The notes: generated by a model from the letters alone, not told the origin. A stretch of DNA of 64,000 nucleotides from Oscillospiraceae bacterium (GCA_014799385.1 JAAVIC010000017.1:1-64000), one strand, 5' to 3'. Counted from the stretch's first letter, positions 34,585-44,534 are shown. Made by a program: numbers and translations.

Positions 34585-35727
34585 TTATTCCGAATCGAGC
34601 ATAATTTCTTTAACAGAGATTTTCCCGATTTTCCGCGAGTAGAGGTACACTATGACCTCATAAATTATTACAAACGATACCGCCGCGATAATCAATGCGC
34701 GGAGATTAAAATCAAACTCGGGAACGTTCTCGATGTCCTTGAATACCACCTCTACGGCGATTTTCAGCAGAAGATACTGATACCCCGTTCCAACGGCGAA
34801 TCCAATAAGCGCGGCAGGGCGATAGCCGCTCAACACAGCCGTTGAACACTCTTTGCTTGAATAACCGAAAACACGCATTATTGAAACGCTTTTCGCGTTC
34901 GACCTGACAATGGTCGTAACCGCGATAAACAGCGTCACAAATGCCAGAGTCAAACCTATCCCCATCATCATAAACGCCATCATTTCGCTTGCAAGCTCAT
35001 CCATTTCGAATGACATCTGCACCATCGCCGAATAGCAGAATGCCGCAAACGCAATAAAGAACACAAGCGATTTTCTGCCCCTTACTGTTGCTCTTTTCAT
35101 ATCTTTCAGAAAAGGCAAATCTTTGCCGTCCTTTACCGCCTTGATTTTGGAAACGCTCTTTCCCCTCAGCAATTCAAGAACGGGGGTTTTCATTTTTAGC
35201 ATGCTGTAAACCACAGACATCAGGGCAAATATGACAGTCGGCAGAATCACAAGAGAAATCAGCAATTCAAAGTGGAATCCGGGTTCAAATTCGGGCAGCA
35301 GTTTATCCTCGTTCTGAACGGAATAGAATTTCGGCATAAGGCAGAAAGCTCCCGCAAACCCGATTGCCGAGCCGAAAAATACACTCAGCCCAAATACCCA
35401 AAATCCGCTTGATATACGCAGGTTTGAATATCCGAGAGCCTTTAATATCCCCAGCTCCTTGCGGTGGGAATCTATGTAGTGCTTGATATAAAAGCACAGC
35501 ATCACAACGGAGGTTATCAGTAAACAGCCGCCGCTGACGGCGCTCACCACTGTCCCCGACATAACCAACGCGTCAAAGAGAGATTTGATTTCCACGGAGT
35601 TAATTTGGTCTTCAATGCTCTGCAAGTCGATATTGTAATTCAAAAACAGTGTGCAGACAAACACCGCGCAAATGGAAATAATGATGATTCCAATCAGTTT
35701 GAAAGTGTCTTTAATTCCTATAACCAT
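34585..35727 (-). CDS. FtsX/MacB-like ABC permease
   Basis: 380 residues. Eight or so hydrophobic segments in two FtsX-type blocks, with cytosolic signatures HRKELGILKALGYSN (first) and NAKSVSIMRVFGYSSKE (second). Partner of the ATPase gene whose stop lies 2 nt upstream of ATG 35727; GTG 35736 is a weaker alternative. Large extracellular domain is not obvious, so it is a short MacB-type exporter. Controlled by the TetR gene in the same operon. Confidence 0.85.
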   Translation of the reverse strand: MVIGIKDTFKLIGIIIISICAVFVCTLFLNYNIDLQSIEDQINSVEIKSLFDALVMSGTVVSAVSGGCLLITSVVMLCFYIKHYIDSHRKELGILKALGYSNLRISSGFWVFGLSVFFGSAIGFAGAFCLMPKFYSVQNEDKLLPEFEPGFHFELLISLVILPTVIFALMSVVYSMLKMKTPVLELLRGKSVSKIKAVKDGKDLPFLKDMKRATVRGRKSLVFFIAFAAFCYSAMVQMSFEMDELASEMMAFMMMGIGLTLAFVTLFIAVTTIVRSNAKSVSIMRVFGYSSKECSTAVLSGYRPAALIGFAVGTGYQYLLLKIAVEVVFKDIENVPEFDFNLRALIIAAVSFVIIYEVIVYLYSRKIGKISVKEIMLDSE

Positions 35728-35729
35728 TC

Positions 35730-36422
35730 TTACCACCCTATCTCATATGCGTTTTTTTGCGCTTGATTGCGGTATTGCTCCACTATTTTTCCGCTGTTCA
35801 TTCGTATTACCGTCTTTGCCATATCCGCGATATTCGCGTTGTGCGTTACCATTATAATCGTGAATTTCAATTCGTCTTGCAGTTTGCAGATATAGTCGAG
35901 AACCGACCGCCCCGTTTCCTCGTCCAGCGCGCCCGTAGGCTCATCGAGGAACAGCACCTCGGGCTTTTTCGCCAATGCTCTGGCAACGGACACGCGCTGC
36001 TGTTCGCCGCCGCTCAGCTCGTGCGGAAACTTTCCGCGCTTTTCCGACAATCCGAGAGCGGCTATCACCTCGGCATAGTCGTTGTTGTGCGCAAGCTCCG
36101 CGCCCATTTTGACGTTTTTGTCAACGTTCAGATTCGGCAAAAGATAATACTGCTGAAAAATAAAACCGATTTTCTTTTTTCGGAACGCGGTCAGTTTTTC
36201 ATCGGTAAGAGCCGCGATATTCTCGCCATCGTACAAAACGCTTCCGCTGTCGGGACGCTCCAGCCCCGAAGCAACGTTTAACAGCGTGGACTTTCCCGAA
36301 CCCGACGCTCCCAGAATCACCGCGAAGTCACCGTGTTCGACATCAAGGGAAATCCCCTTGAGTATCTCAGCTTTGTTGTCATTTGCTCCGTATGACTTTC
36401 GAACATTTTCAATTTTAATCAT
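35730..36422 (-). CDS. ABC transporter ATPase, LolD/MacB type
   Basis: 230 residues. Walker [14 protein letters not shown]-loop [10 protein letters not shown], signature [15 protein letters not shown], Walker [17 protein letters not shown] and H-loop THNANIA. It powers the adjacent FtsX-like permease. Overlaps the TetR gene stop by 4 nt, indicating one transcript. Confidence 0.93.
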   Translation of the reverse strand: MIKIENVRKSYGANDNKAEILKGISLDVEHGDFAVILGASGSGKSTLLNVASGLERPDSGSVLYDGENIAALTDEKLTAFRKKKIGFIFQQYYLLPNLNVDKNVKMGAELAHNNDYAEVIAALGLSEKRGKFPHELSGGEQQRVSVARALAKKPEVLFLDEPTGALDEETGRSVLDYICKLQDELKFTIIMVTHNANIADMAKTVIRMNSGKIVEQYRNQAQKNAYEIGW

Positions 36423-37015
36423 TGCCCTCTCTCCTTACTTAAAATGCCAATTAACCAATCCGTTTCGGGCAGCGTGCCGCTTTCGAGCATTTCGGGGTGA
36501 ACAGCAAGCTGCTCCATTACCCCCTGGACGCTGCTCCAGAATGTGAACGACAGCATATACGAGTCGCCATCGCGGAAGTAGCCGTACTGCTGCCCGGCCT
36601 CAATAATCTCCGCCGACTGCTCGATTTGATTCACACTCATGGCAATCTCTCTGATATGCGGCGGGATTCCGTTTCCGCGCTGCGCTTGCCCCATAATCGT
36701 GAACAAATAAATTGTACGCGGATACTCTTTGGCGTACTGAAACATTATTTTAAGGAATCCCTCGAAATAATCAAGCGGATTCTCAAAGTTCATCTCCCGG
36801 GGAATATTTGTCGCTCCCGTGCCAAAGCGGACTATCTCCTCGAACAGCTTTTCCTTGGATTCGAAATAATGGAACATCAAGCCCACGCTCATATCGGCAG
36901 CCTTGGCAATATCGCCGATTTTTGTATCGGCATATCCGTTTTTCGCGAACAGCTCGATAGCCTTATCAATAATAAGCTGTCTGCGCTGCTCTCTTTGTTC
37001 ATCGCGTATTGACAT
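36419..37015 (-). CDS. TetR family regulator
   Basis: 198 residues. N-terminal HTH RRQLIIDKAIELFAKNGYADTKIGDIAKAADMSVGLMFHYFESKEKL is canonical TetR; the rest is the helical ligand-binding domain. First gene of a three-gene operon with an ABC exporter, so it likely represses the operon until a substrate binds. A long palindrome overlapping the transcription start is the probable operator. Confidence 0.93.
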   Translation of the reverse strand: MSIRDEQREQRRQLIIDKAIELFAKNGYADTKIGDIAKAADMSVGLMFHYFESKEKLFEEIVRFGTGATNIPREMNFENPLDYFEGFLKIMFQYAKEYPRTIYLFTIMGQAQRGNGIPPHIREIAMSVNQIEQSAEIIEAGQQYGYFRDGDSYMLSFTFWSSVQGVMEQLAVHPEMLESGTLPETDWLIGILSKERGQ

Positions 37016-37026
37016 ATTTCACCTCG

Positions 37027-37057
37027 TTGAATTATAATTCACTGAATTTATATTCAA
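37027..37057. promoter_or_regulatory. Probable TetR operator
   Basis: 31-bp imperfect palindrome, TTGAATTATAATTCA and TGAATTTATATTCAA around a central C. It lies right after the -10 box and before the TetR start. Confidence 0.7.
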
Positions 37058-37058
37058 T

Positions 37059-37087
37059 ATTATATCATAACAATTTTATTTTGTCAA
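37059..37087 (-). promoter_or_regulatory. Promoter of TetR-ABC operon
   Basis: Minus strand TTGACA, 17 bp, TATAAT. Confidence 0.85.
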
Positions 37088-37152
37088 CTACTTTTTGAAA
37101 AAATTTTTCGCGTACTCATTTATAATATCTGTGCCGTTTTTTTATTTTGCTC

Positions 37153-37181
37153 TTGATTTTATCGGAGAAATGATGTATAAT
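37153..37181 (+). promoter_or_regulatory. Promoter of ppa-maf
   Basis: TTGATT (37153-37158), 17 bp, TATAAT (37176-37181). Confidence 0.75.
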
Positions 37182-37228
37182 TAAGGTAGGCGGATTCCGC
37201 TAAAAACGATGTGAAAGGACTACTTATT

Positions 37229-37804
37229 ATGAATATCTGGCATGACATAAACCCAGCGCGAATCACTCCCGAGGATTTCATCGCTATCGTGGAGATTGAA
37301 AAAGGCAGCAAGAAGAAATACGAGCTTGACAAACAGACGGGATTGATAATACTCGACCGAATTTTGTATACCTCTACGCACTATCCTGCGAATTATGGCT
37401 TTATTCCGCGGACGCTGGCGGACGATGGAGACCCTCTGGACGTGCTGATCCTCTGTAACGAGCCGATCGATCCGTTGGTGGAGGTGCGGTGCTATCCCAT
37501 TGGAGTGATCACTATGCTTGACAACGGCAAGAACGATGAAAAAATCATCGCAATTCCGTTTGAAGACCCCACCTACAATGCCTATCGCGGAATCGAGGCT
37601 CTGCCGTCTCATCTGTTTGAGGAAATGCGGCACTTCTTCTCGGTTTACAAGCAGCTTGAGGGCAAGGAGACCGCTGTTAACGAAGTTCAGGGGCGTGATA
37701 ACGCGGTGAACGTAATCAAGCAATGTATCGAGAACTACAATGAAATTTACGCTCCGCAGCACCCGTTCATACCCGAGCACGCTCCCAAGGCGGTAAAAAA
37801 GTGA
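37229..37804 (+). CDS. ppa: Inorganic pyrophosphatase, family I
   Basis: 191 residues. [44 protein letters not shown] and [13 protein letters not shown] are the soluble family I active-site blocks. It hydrolyses pyrophosphate and pulls biosynthetic reactions forward. ATG 37229 follows AAAGGA. Overlaps maf. Confidence 0.96.
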   Translation: MNIWHDINPARITPEDFIAIVEIEKGSKKKYELDKQTGLIILDRILYTSTHYPANYGFIPRTLADDGDPLDVLILCNEPIDPLVEVRCYPIGVITMLDNGKNDEKIIAIPFEDPTYNAYRGIEALPSHLFEEMRHFFSVYKQLEGKETAVNEVQGRDNAVNVIKQCIENYNEIYAPQHPFIPEHAPKAVKK

Positions 37805-38346
37805 TTCTGGCGAGTCAATCTCCGCGAAGGCGCGAGCTGTTGGGGTTCATATGCTCCGAGTTTGAGGTGATTCCCGCTGTGGGCGAGGAAATAATTCCCG
37901 AGGGGGCAGCTCCCGCAGAGGCGGTTCTGGCGCTCTCGCGGCAAAAGGCGGAGGAAATCGCGGCGCAATTCCCGAATGAAACGGTTATCGGAGCGGATAC
38001 GGTGGTTTCCATTGACGGGGAGATACTCGGAAAACCCCGCGATGAACAGGAAGCCGCCGATATGCTGAAAAAGCTCTCGGGGCGCGTTCACAGCGTGTTT
38101 ACGGGTGTTTGCGTGGTTTTCCCGGACGGAAGAACCGAGAATTTCGCCGAGGAAACCAAGGTCGAGTTTTATCCGCTGTCGGAGCGTGAAATCGCCGACT
38201 ACATTTCCACCGGCGACCCTATGGACAAGGCGGGCGCGTACGGAATCCAAGAACGCGGTGCGAAAAACGTCAAGGGCATTGTCGGGGACTTTTACAATGT
38301 TATGGGATTGCCCGTATCAAGGCTGGCGAGGGTATTAAACGTATAA
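37801..38346 (+). CDS. maf: Maf family nucleotide pyrophosphatase
   Basis: 181 residues. [13 protein letters not shown] at the N-terminus, [12 protein letters not shown] near residue 65 and [10 protein letters not shown] near 140 are Maf motifs. It removes pyrophosphate from non-canonical or nucleoside triphosphates. GTG start at 37801 overlaps the ppa stop (GTGA), giving translational coupling. Confidence 0.93.
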   Translation: MILASQSPRRRELLGFICSEFEVIPAVGEEIIPEGAAPAEAVLALSRQKAEEIAAQFPNETVIGADTVVSIDGEILGKPRDEQEAADMLKKLSGRVHSVFTGVCVVFPDGRTENFAEETKVEFYPLSEREIADYISTGDPMDKAGAYGIQERGAKNVKGIVGDFYNVMGLPVSRLARVLNV

Positions 38347-38348
38347 TA

Positions 38349-38381
38349 CAAGGCGGCACCGTTTTCTCGGTGCTGCCTTGA
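38349..38381 (+). terminator. Terminator after maf
   Basis: CAAGGCGGCACCG/CGGTGCTGCCTTG stem, TTTTCT loop, then ATTTATTCTTTT. Confidence 0.75.
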
Positions 38382-38411
38382 TTTATTCTTTTATCTTCCC
38401 ATAGTTCCGCC

Positions 38412-39371
38412 TTATAAGTATGGGCTGTCCTCAATGTGGTCTACATTTTCAATCAGTTCAAAACCATCAAGCGTATAAGCTGTGCCATCAATGCTCAGTG
38501 TCGCGCGGACAAACGCAAGATCGCCGATTCCGACTCCGTTCATATCACACACCGTGTCCTTGATGTTTCCGAGATTATATGAGCCGAGTTCGCTGATATA
38601 GCGGTAATCGGTGTTAAAAATAGTTTCAACGATGTAACTTGAGGAATATCCCGTTTCCCAATCCGGGTTTTTCGGAAAGACCGGAAGTTTGTTTTCGGTG
38701 GGATAGAACATCATCAGTCCTCCGTCGGGTTCATACAGACTGCGCGAATTTACCTCCAAAAAGCCCTCCAGCGTAACTGTACCCTCAAGAGAGTATAGCT
38801 CCGAATATCCGTCGTACGACTCATAATAGCGTTCGCGGAACGTATAGTTCTCATAATCGTTAATATAAAAAAATGACGCTGCTTTCTTGATTTTCAGACC
38901 GCAGATCTCATCGCCGACATAATAGCGTTTCCACTCGCCTTGCTTTTCGGGTATTTCGCCCTTGAACTCGTATTCATCAAACATTTCGGGATTGTGATAA
39001 CTGTTGTAAATATGGCATGTGGGTTCCTTGAGATACACAAAACCGTCGCAGTATATCCTTGCCCACAAATCATCTTTCGTAAGCGTTTCGGCGGTTTTGT
39101 CAGTGTCCTCGAGGCGCGAGATTTCGCTCGTGTAAATCGGCTTTCCGTCAAGCCCGATAAGGAATGTAGGCTCGCCCTCGGGTTCGGTCGGAGTGCTTTC
39201 CGCTGGCGAATTTTCCTCCGTGCTCTCCGTTTGCGTGGATTCTGCAGGACTGTTCTCCGCAGTGCTTTGCGAATTATCCGAGATTTCGGTGTTCTTGTCG
39301 GAGCAGCCCAAAAGCGACAGTCCGAGAATTACTGCTAATCCTAAAATGTTAATTGTGTCACTTGCCTTCAT
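38412..39371 (-). CDS. Lipoprotein of unknown function
   Basis: 319 residues. Signal peptide with lipobox LSLLGC (Cys ~23), so attached to the outer face of the membrane. A repetitive linker follows (ENSPAEST.TE twice), then ~250 residues without recognised domain, rich in Tyr and acidic residues. ATG 39371 has GGAGGTAA. A 12-bp hairpin lies in its leader. It neighbours, but points away from, the GTPase-Hsp70 operon. Confidence 0.8.
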   Translation of the reverse strand: MKASDTINILGLAVILGLSLLGCSDKNTEISDNSQSTAENSPAESTQTESTEENSPAESTPTEPEGEPTFLIGLDGKPIYTSEISRLEDTDKTAETLTKDDLWARIYCDGFVYLKEPTCHIYNSYHNPEMFDEYEFKGEIPEKQGEWKRYYVGDEICGLKIKKAASFFYINDYENYTFRERYYESYDGYSELYSLEGTVTLEGFLEVNSRSLYEPDGGLMMFYPTENKLPVFPKNPDWETGYSSSYIVETIFNTDYRYISELGSYNLGNIKDTVCDMNGVGIGDLAFVRATLSIDGTAYTLDGFELIENVDHIEDSPYL

Positions 39372-39390
39372 TGTAGTTACCTCCATATTT

Positions 39391-39429
39391 TTCGCGGCTC
39401 TCCTTGTCTGCAACCGGGAGAGCCGCGAA
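39391..39429. repeat. 12-bp hairpin in lipoprotein leader
   Basis: TTCGCGGCTCTC/GAGAGCCGCGAA with a 15-nt loop. No T-run, so an RNA leader structure or a small repeat rather than a terminator. 39430-39672 is otherwise AT-rich and featureless. Confidence 0.55.
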
Positions 39430-39672
39430 TTAAATCTGCGATTTCGGAAATGATTCATTGGATTTTCTTATCTATCGCCTCCTTTAACTAACCGCTCTGC
39501 CTGTCTGCATCAGTGAGAGCCGCGTTTGTTTTGTTGTTCTTATTTTACCACATTCGATTTTGGATTTCAATAATTATTACAAAATTGTAACCGATTGTTA
39601 CAGAATTGTAACCTTTTTGTTACGCCATAATTTTCCGGTCTATTTTTTTTAATTAAAATGCGGTAAAATCTG

Positions 39673-39701
39673 TTGACAAAACTCTCTGATTATGTTATAA
39701 T
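39673..39701 (+). promoter_or_regulatory. Promoter of GTPase-Hsp70-vWA operon
   Basis: TTGACA (39673-39678), exactly 17 bp, TATAAT (39696-39701). No other promoter this strong was noticed before 53654. Confidence 0.85.
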
Positions 39702-39731
39702 TATGATGTACGAGTTTGCTTTTAGATATGT

Positions 39732-41720
39732 GTGGTGATACGAGTGAACACTGGACTTGGTTTTTGGATATGTGTTATATTAATATGTATAGTGGGATTT
39801 TACCCGCTGGTTAAATATGTAATCCCTGCGCTACTTACCGTGGCGGGGTCATTGGTCGTGGTTTTCGCGCTGGTTGGATTGGGCGTGGGCATCGTCAAGG
39901 CGATTATCAACTTCAGCAAGGCGATCAAGTATACTTCCGCGCGGCGCGAAATGCTGTATCAGCTTAAGAGTATTTATACGGCGGATCTGGTTATACGCGA
40001 CCACCCGGTCATATTCACTATGAAACGCAAGGACACGCTCCACAACGCTTTCAAGGTAGATGATGAGTATCGTCAGATCAACGGTTTGGAAACGCGTGAG
40101 CTGCGTTCGGAATTTCCGACGGCGGATTCTTACTGCTATGAGGATATCGCGGCGAAATCTTACTTTTTCGGTCCCGCGATAGAGGATACGTGGACGATCA
40201 TCAAATCCGCGTTTCAATACAATTTCAAGACATTGCCGAAGTTCAGTCATAGCAGCATCGGGATTCTGAAAGTGACGCTGAACATCTGGACGGCGGTTGA
40301 GATTTTCATCATCGCGACTTTCGGTTCCATAGCTACATTGGTTCTGGCACTGTTCTTTCTGGTAGTGTTTCTTGCAATCGAGGTGCCCGCGCTGATTCTG
40401 GCGGGAATCTCACTGTTTTTCGAGAATCTGTACTATTTATCGCATAGAATTACCTATCGCTGTCCCTCCTGCAAAAATAAGTACAACATTCCGCGCTACG
40501 TGTGCCCGAATCCCAACTGCGGGATCGTTCACAAAAGACTGCGCCCGGGACTGTATGGTATCCGCAAGAGGAAATGCGTCTGCGGACGCGTGATTCTTCC
40601 GCTGAGGGCGCGGGCTGGAGGGGCGGTTTACGATACGTATATCCCCGACTTGCCGATGGTGGGGCAATCCAAACATCGGCGGCGGTTGGAATATCGTGAT
40701 ATTCCCGGAAAATGCCCGTTATGTGGAGTAGACTACACGGCGGGGCTTACCAAGCCCACCAGTATCGCGCTTATCGGCGGAGCTTCTGCCGGAAAGACCA
40801 CGTTTAAGGTGGCGTTCAGCTATGTTTTTCTGGACGAGGCGGCTGTTACGGCGGGTCTGGATTATAGCTTTCCCGATAAGCAGAGCGAGAACGAATACGA
40901 GAAATCCATACGGTATTTTAAGGGGTTGGATATAATTCCGGCAACGAACCGCGGCGCGCAGACAGATATTTCCACATTCAGCTTTTCGCTGGAAAACAAA
41001 GGCTTTACCGCGTCAAGAATGATACATATCTATGATATGCCGGGAGAGGTTTTTGAAACGGGCGACGCGAAAGAGGGTTGGCGGAATTACCAATTCACCG
41101 AGGGTATGGTGTTCCTTATCGACCCGTATTCGATGCCGGAAATTAAATCGAACCATTCGGATGAAATAGTAGGCGGCAGTATGGGAATCTGCACAATGGG
41201 TATGAACGATCTGGTGAACTCACTGATAAATACTCTGCGAAATGAAAAAGTGCGGAAAAAAGGCGGAAAATTCGCGATTCCGGTGGCGCTTACCATTAAC
41301 AAGGTGGATTCGCTGGCACTGAAGCGTATGTGCGGCGGCGATGCGGTAGAGGCACTGATGAAGGGCTGTCCCGAGGTATTTGGTGAGGACTACTTTATGG
41401 CGGTGGATTATGTGTGCCGTTGTTTTCTCGCAAAGAACAACGGAATGGGATTTATTGCCAACCTTGACCACAATTTCAGCACGGTGCATTTCTTCTTCAG
41501 CTCGCCGATGGGATATATTCCCAAAAGCACGCTTACGCGGTTTCGCCCGGTGAACGTTCTGCCGGTAATGCAATGGATGATGCGCAAGGCGGATTCGGAG
41601 CTTGCGCGGGTTTGGAAACCGGAGATTCCGATTCGGGATCTTACCGAATCCGAAAAGCAGCTCTATAAAACACATCCCGAATATTATGAGCAGTTTGTCG
41701 AGCCGCTCATTATGAATTAA
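39732..41720 (+). CDS. Membrane-anchored zinc-ribbon GTPase
   Basis: 662 residues. Hydrophobic segments at ~8-28, ~31-55 and ~190-235 anchor it. Zinc knuckles follow from ~244 (CPSCKNKY, CPNPNCG, CVCG, CPLCG). The GTPase domain has P-loop GGASAGKTT near 348, G3-like YDMPGE and G4 INKVD. The combination resembles TRAFAC 'double-GTPase' proteins of predicted conflict systems; that link is from memory. Start is uncertain: GTG 39732, 39735 or 39744, without a clear ribosome site; the promoter leaves a short leader. First gene of the operon and its likely membrane anchor. Confidence 0.8.
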   Translation: MVIRVNTGLGFWICVILICIVGFYPLVKYVIPALLTVAGSLVVVFALVGLGVGIVKAIINFSKAIKYTSARREMLYQLKSIYTADLVIRDHPVIFTMKRKDTLHNAFKVDDEYRQINGLETRELRSEFPTADSYCYEDIAAKSYFFGPAIEDTWTIIKSAFQYNFKTLPKFSHSSIGILKVTLNIWTAVEIFIIATFGSIATLVLALFFLVVFLAIEVPALILAGISLFFENLYYLSHRITYRCPSCKNKYNIPRYVCPNPNCGIVHKRLRPGLYGIRKRKCVCGRVILPLRARAGGAVYDTYIPDLPMVGQSKHRRRLEYRDIPGKCPLCGVDYTAGLTKPTSIALIGGASAGKTTFKVAFSYVFLDEAAVTAGLDYSFPDKQSENEYEKSIRYFKGLDIIPATNRGAQTDISTFSFSLENKGFTASRMIHIYDMPGEVFETGDAKEGWRNYQFTEGMVFLIDPYSMPEIKSNHSDEIVGGSMGICTMGMNDLVNSLINTLRNEKVRKKGGKFAIPVALTINKVDSLALKRMCGGDAVEALMKGCPEVFGEDYFMAVDYVCRCFLAKNNGMGFIANLDHNFSTVHFFFSSPMGYIPKSTLTRFRPVNVLPVMQWMMRKADSELARVWKPEIPIRDLTESEKQLYKTHPEYYEQFVEPLIMN

Positions 41721-41742
41721 AAATACAGAAAGCGAGATTGCT

Positions 41743-42603
41743 ATGGACGAGAAATTTCAGGCGATTTTCGCGGGCGAGGAGCTTCCGGATAATGAAGGAA
41801 TGCCCGTGATAAATATCCCGATTCAGGCGGAGAGTCCGATTTCGGAGTCTGTGCCGATGCCTACGAATGAAACGGAATCCCAGGCGGAATCCTCAACAGA
41901 AACTCCGCGTGAGGAATCCCCTATTGAGGAACCACCGACAAAGGGAAACGATTCGGCGATCTCCCCGGAGGAATCGGCGGAATCCGAAGAGGACAACAGT
42001 CTTGAACGTATGTGGGAATGCTTTGACGAGCTGAACTGCGCGAACGATGCGTCAAACGCGAAGCTCTCTGCCATAATGTCGCAGCTCGATTCGATGAGCC
42101 GTGAGATCTCACGGCTGGCGGCTTACGACAAGGCGGTCGATACTCTGAAAGTATCCCTCGCGGCAAATCAGAACTCCGAGAAGAACCTCTACAAGGAGGT
42201 CGAGGAGTACAAGAAAGATACATATTTCACGAATATCAAGCCTTTTTTGATGTTCCTTGTGGATATGTTATGTGAGATGAAGAAATCTTTGTCTCAATAT
42301 CGTGATGACAAGGAGGAGTTTATCGCCGAGAACAACGAGAACTCCTATAATGAAATTGTCGGCTTGCTTGAATTTTTTATCGGTTCGTTTGAGAATCAGA
42401 TGAAGATTCAAGGCGTGGATATTATCTCGTTTGAGGCGGATTCGGACTACATCACGGGGCAGCAGCGGATATCCAAGACCGTCAAGACCGACGACCCCGC
42501 GAAAAACGGCAAAATAGCGGCGGTGCTTTCCGACTGCTATATGTACGGAACGACCGTACTTCGTCCCGCAAAGGTTACGGCATATAAGTTAGAGCTTGTT
42601 TAG
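41743..42603 (+). CDS. GrpE-like nucleotide exchange factor
   Basis: 286 residues. Residues ~20-85 are a disordered acidic Ser/Glu/Pro-rich region. Residues ~85-215 are long helices, as in the GrpE dimer stalk. The C-terminal part (GVDIISFEADSDY...GYxxx-like YMYGTTVLRPAKVTAYK) matches the GrpE beta-wing with its VLRPA signature. It would release ADP from the Hsp70 proteins encoded next. Not the housekeeping grpE: extra acidic N-terminus and different context. The stop codon lies inside the left end of a palindromic insertion. Confidence 0.75.
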   Translation: MDEKFQAIFAGEELPDNEGMPVINIPIQAESPISESVPMPTNETESQAESSTETPREESPIEEPPTKGNDSAISPEESAESEEDNSLERMWECFDELNCANDASNAKLSAIMSQLDSMSREISRLAAYDKAVDTLKVSLAANQNSEKNLYKEVEEYKKDTYFTNIKPFLMFLVDMLCEMKKSLSQYRDDKEEFIAENNENSYNEIVGLLEFFIGSFENQMKIQGVDIISFEADSDYITGQQRISKTVKTDDPAKNGKIAAVLSDCYMYGTTVLRPAKVTAYKLELV

Positions 42604-42751
42604 TATCTCGAGGTGCGCAGATTTCGCAGCAGATTTTGCGGATTTCGAGGCGATTTTTCGCAGACATACTTGATGTATTTCAAGAAAAATCAACGAAGAA
42701 ATACGCAAAAGCTGCAAGAAAGATGCGTGCGGAGAGATGCTAAACAGGCTC
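42592..42751. mobile_element. Palindromic MITE-like insertion
   Basis: GAGCTTGTTTAGTATCTC and GAGATGCTAAACAGGCTC are terminal inverted repeats with 16 of 18 matches over 160 bp. Inner pairing includes GATTTTTC/GAAAAATC. It supplies the last codons and stop of the GrpE-like gene and separates it from the Hsp70 gene. Confidence 0.7.
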
Positions 42752-42807
42752 TTAGGGTAATTTCCCGATTGGAAAATTCAGATATTTTATTTTTGGAGGA
42801 TAATCTA

Positions 42808-44457
42808 ATGAGTGAAACTACAACAACCACATTCGGCATTGACCTTGGCACGACCTATTCGTGCATCAGCTACCTTAAAGACGGACACCCCACGGTTTGC
42901 GTGAACGTTGAGGGCGAGCGTACCACACCCTCTGTGGTGAGAATGCTTACCTCCGACCCCGAACCCGTTGTCGGAAAGACCGCAAAGGATACCTCGATTA
43001 TTTATCCCGATGACACGATTCAGTTTGTAAAGAGCAAAATCGGTAAGGTAGAAACGTTTGAAATCGGCGATGAAAGCAACCGCCGCACCGTTTCTCCGGT
43101 TCAGGTTTCGGCGGAGATACTCAAAAAGCTGGCGGCGGACGCTTCTCAGTACACGGGAATGACCGTTAAGGACGTGTGCATTACCGTTCCCGCGTATTTC
43201 GGCAACAACGAAAAAGCCGCTACAAAGCAGGCGGGAATAGACGCGGGTCTTAACGTTATCAGCATTGTGGAAGAGCCTACCGCGGCGGCGTTCTACTACC
43301 TCTGCGAACGTGACGATACGGACGCGACCGTGTGCGTATATGACCTCGGCGGCGGTACATTCGATGTTACCGCGTTGGAGAAGAACGGCACGGAGATACG
43401 CGTTCTCACAACTCAGGGCGACCACGATCTCGGTGGTAAAAACTGGGACGCGGAGCTTATCAGCTATGTTGAGTCGAAGTTCCGCGAGGAAACCAATCTT
43501 GACCCCGAAGAGGAGCTTGACGTTGACTTCATTCAGGATTTGCAGCTCAAATGCGAAGAGGCGAAAAAGCAGCTTACATTCTCGCAGACCGCTTCCATCG
43601 CTATGAAGCTGGACAACAAGCACAAGGCGAATATCACCGTTACGCGTGAGGAATTTGAGGACATTACCTCGGCTTTGCTGCAAACCTCTATCGACCTTAC
43701 TTCCAAGGTTTTTGACGAAGTAGAGGCTTCGGGAAAGAAAATCGACAAGCTGCTTTTGGTAGGCGGTTCGAGTATTATGCCGCAGGTAAACGCTGCTGTT
43801 CAGGAGGCTTTCGGAAGCCGTGTTGACGAGATTCTCGTCAACGACCCGAACGAATCCGTTTCCAAGGGCGCGTGCATTTTCTGCGCGTGGAGCTTGCTGC
43901 ATTCCACACCGGCTGAGTCTGCGGAGTCGGGCGAGCCGACACTCCCCGGAGAGGTTATCGGCACTTCCACCAACGAGGAAACGGGCGAAACCATTATCAC
44001 CCTTGCGGGCACGGACGGCGGAACACGAGAGGTTGTTGTTCCCACAACATTGGGCGGCAGTATCAAGGACATCATCACCATTGCCACAAAGAGCTTCGGA
44101 ATCCAGACGTTTGTAGGTGATGTGGAGAAGATCACCAATCTCATTATCAAAGACCAGCAGCTCCCCGCAACATTTGAGCAGGAGTTCGGCACTCACACCG
44201 ACAATATGAAGGATGTCAGCATTGTACTGTATCAGTCAGAGGTTAAGGATACCACCTGCGATATGGAGTGCGGCACGTTGATCTGCGAATCGGTGCTGTC
44301 GGGTCTTCCAGATAATCTCCCGAAGAACTCCCCCGTGCTTATTCACATTGAACTGAGCAAGGAAGGTATTATCGACATTACCGGCTCGTATCAGGGTACT
44401 CCGCTTGAGGGTTGCCTGAATACAAGCTACGCGGAGGGCGTAGGAACCAAAAATTAA
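42808..44457 (+). CDS. Hsp70 (DnaK-like) chaperone without lid
   Basis: 549 residues. ATPase motifs GIDLGTTYSCISY, phosphate-2 YDLGGGTFDVT and adenosine LLLVGGSSIMPQV lie within residues 1-380. A substrate-binding beta-domain-like region follows (~450-540: QQLPATFEQEFGT, SIVLYQSEV, KEGIIDITG). The helical lid of true DnaK is absent. It probably acts on partners within this operon rather than as a general chaperone. ATG 42808 has GGAGGA; the upstream open frame runs through the palindromic insertion and is rejected. Confidence 0.9.
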   Translation: MSETTTTTFGIDLGTTYSCISYLKDGHPTVCVNVEGERTTPSVVRMLTSDPEPVVGKTAKDTSIIYPDDTIQFVKSKIGKVETFEIGDESNRRTVSPVQVSAEILKKLAADASQYTGMTVKDVCITVPAYFGNNEKAATKQAGIDAGLNVISIVEEPTAAAFYYLCERDDTDATVCVYDLGGGTFDVTALEKNGTEIRVLTTQGDHDLGGKNWDAELISYVESKFREETNLDPEEELDVDFIQDLQLKCEEAKKQLTFSQTASIAMKLDNKHKANITVTREEFEDITSALLQTSIDLTSKVFDEVEASGKKIDKLLLVGGSSIMPQVNAAVQEAFGSRVDEILVNDPNESVSKGACIFCAWSLLHSTPAESAESGEPTLPGEVIGTSTNEETGETIITLAGTDGGTREVVVPTTLGGSIKDIITIATKSFGIQTFVGDVEKITNLIIKDQQLPATFEQEFGTHTDNMKDVSIVLYQSEVKDTTCDMECGTLICESVLSGLPDNLPKNSPVLIHIELSKEGIIDITGSYQGTPLEGCLNTSYAEGVGTKN

Positions 44458-44473
44458 CGCAATAATATGTATT

Positions 44474-44497
44474 GCGGCAAGCAGCACCGCTTGCCGC
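44474..44497 (+). repeat. Intercistronic hairpin between two Hsp70 genes
   Basis: GCGGCAAGC/GCTTGCCGC, 9 bp, loop AGCACC, no T-run. It could stabilise mRNA ends or set the expression ratio of the two Hsp70 genes. Confidence 0.6.
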
Positions 44498-44534
44498 GAT
44501 ACTGTATTTCAGCGTCACAATGGAGGAACAAATT

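Noticed and set aside
42613-42807. In-frame upstream extension of the Hsp70 gene
   Set aside because: It runs through the palindromic insertion, while ATG 42808 has a strong GGAGGA site and the Hsp70 N-terminus begins right after it.
42805-44196. Long minus-strand open frame (463 codons) opposite the Hsp70 gene
   Set aside because: It is a mirror of a GC-skewed coding frame, has no ribosome site, and its translation is low-complexity Arg/Leu-rich; the plus strand encodes a clear Hsp70.
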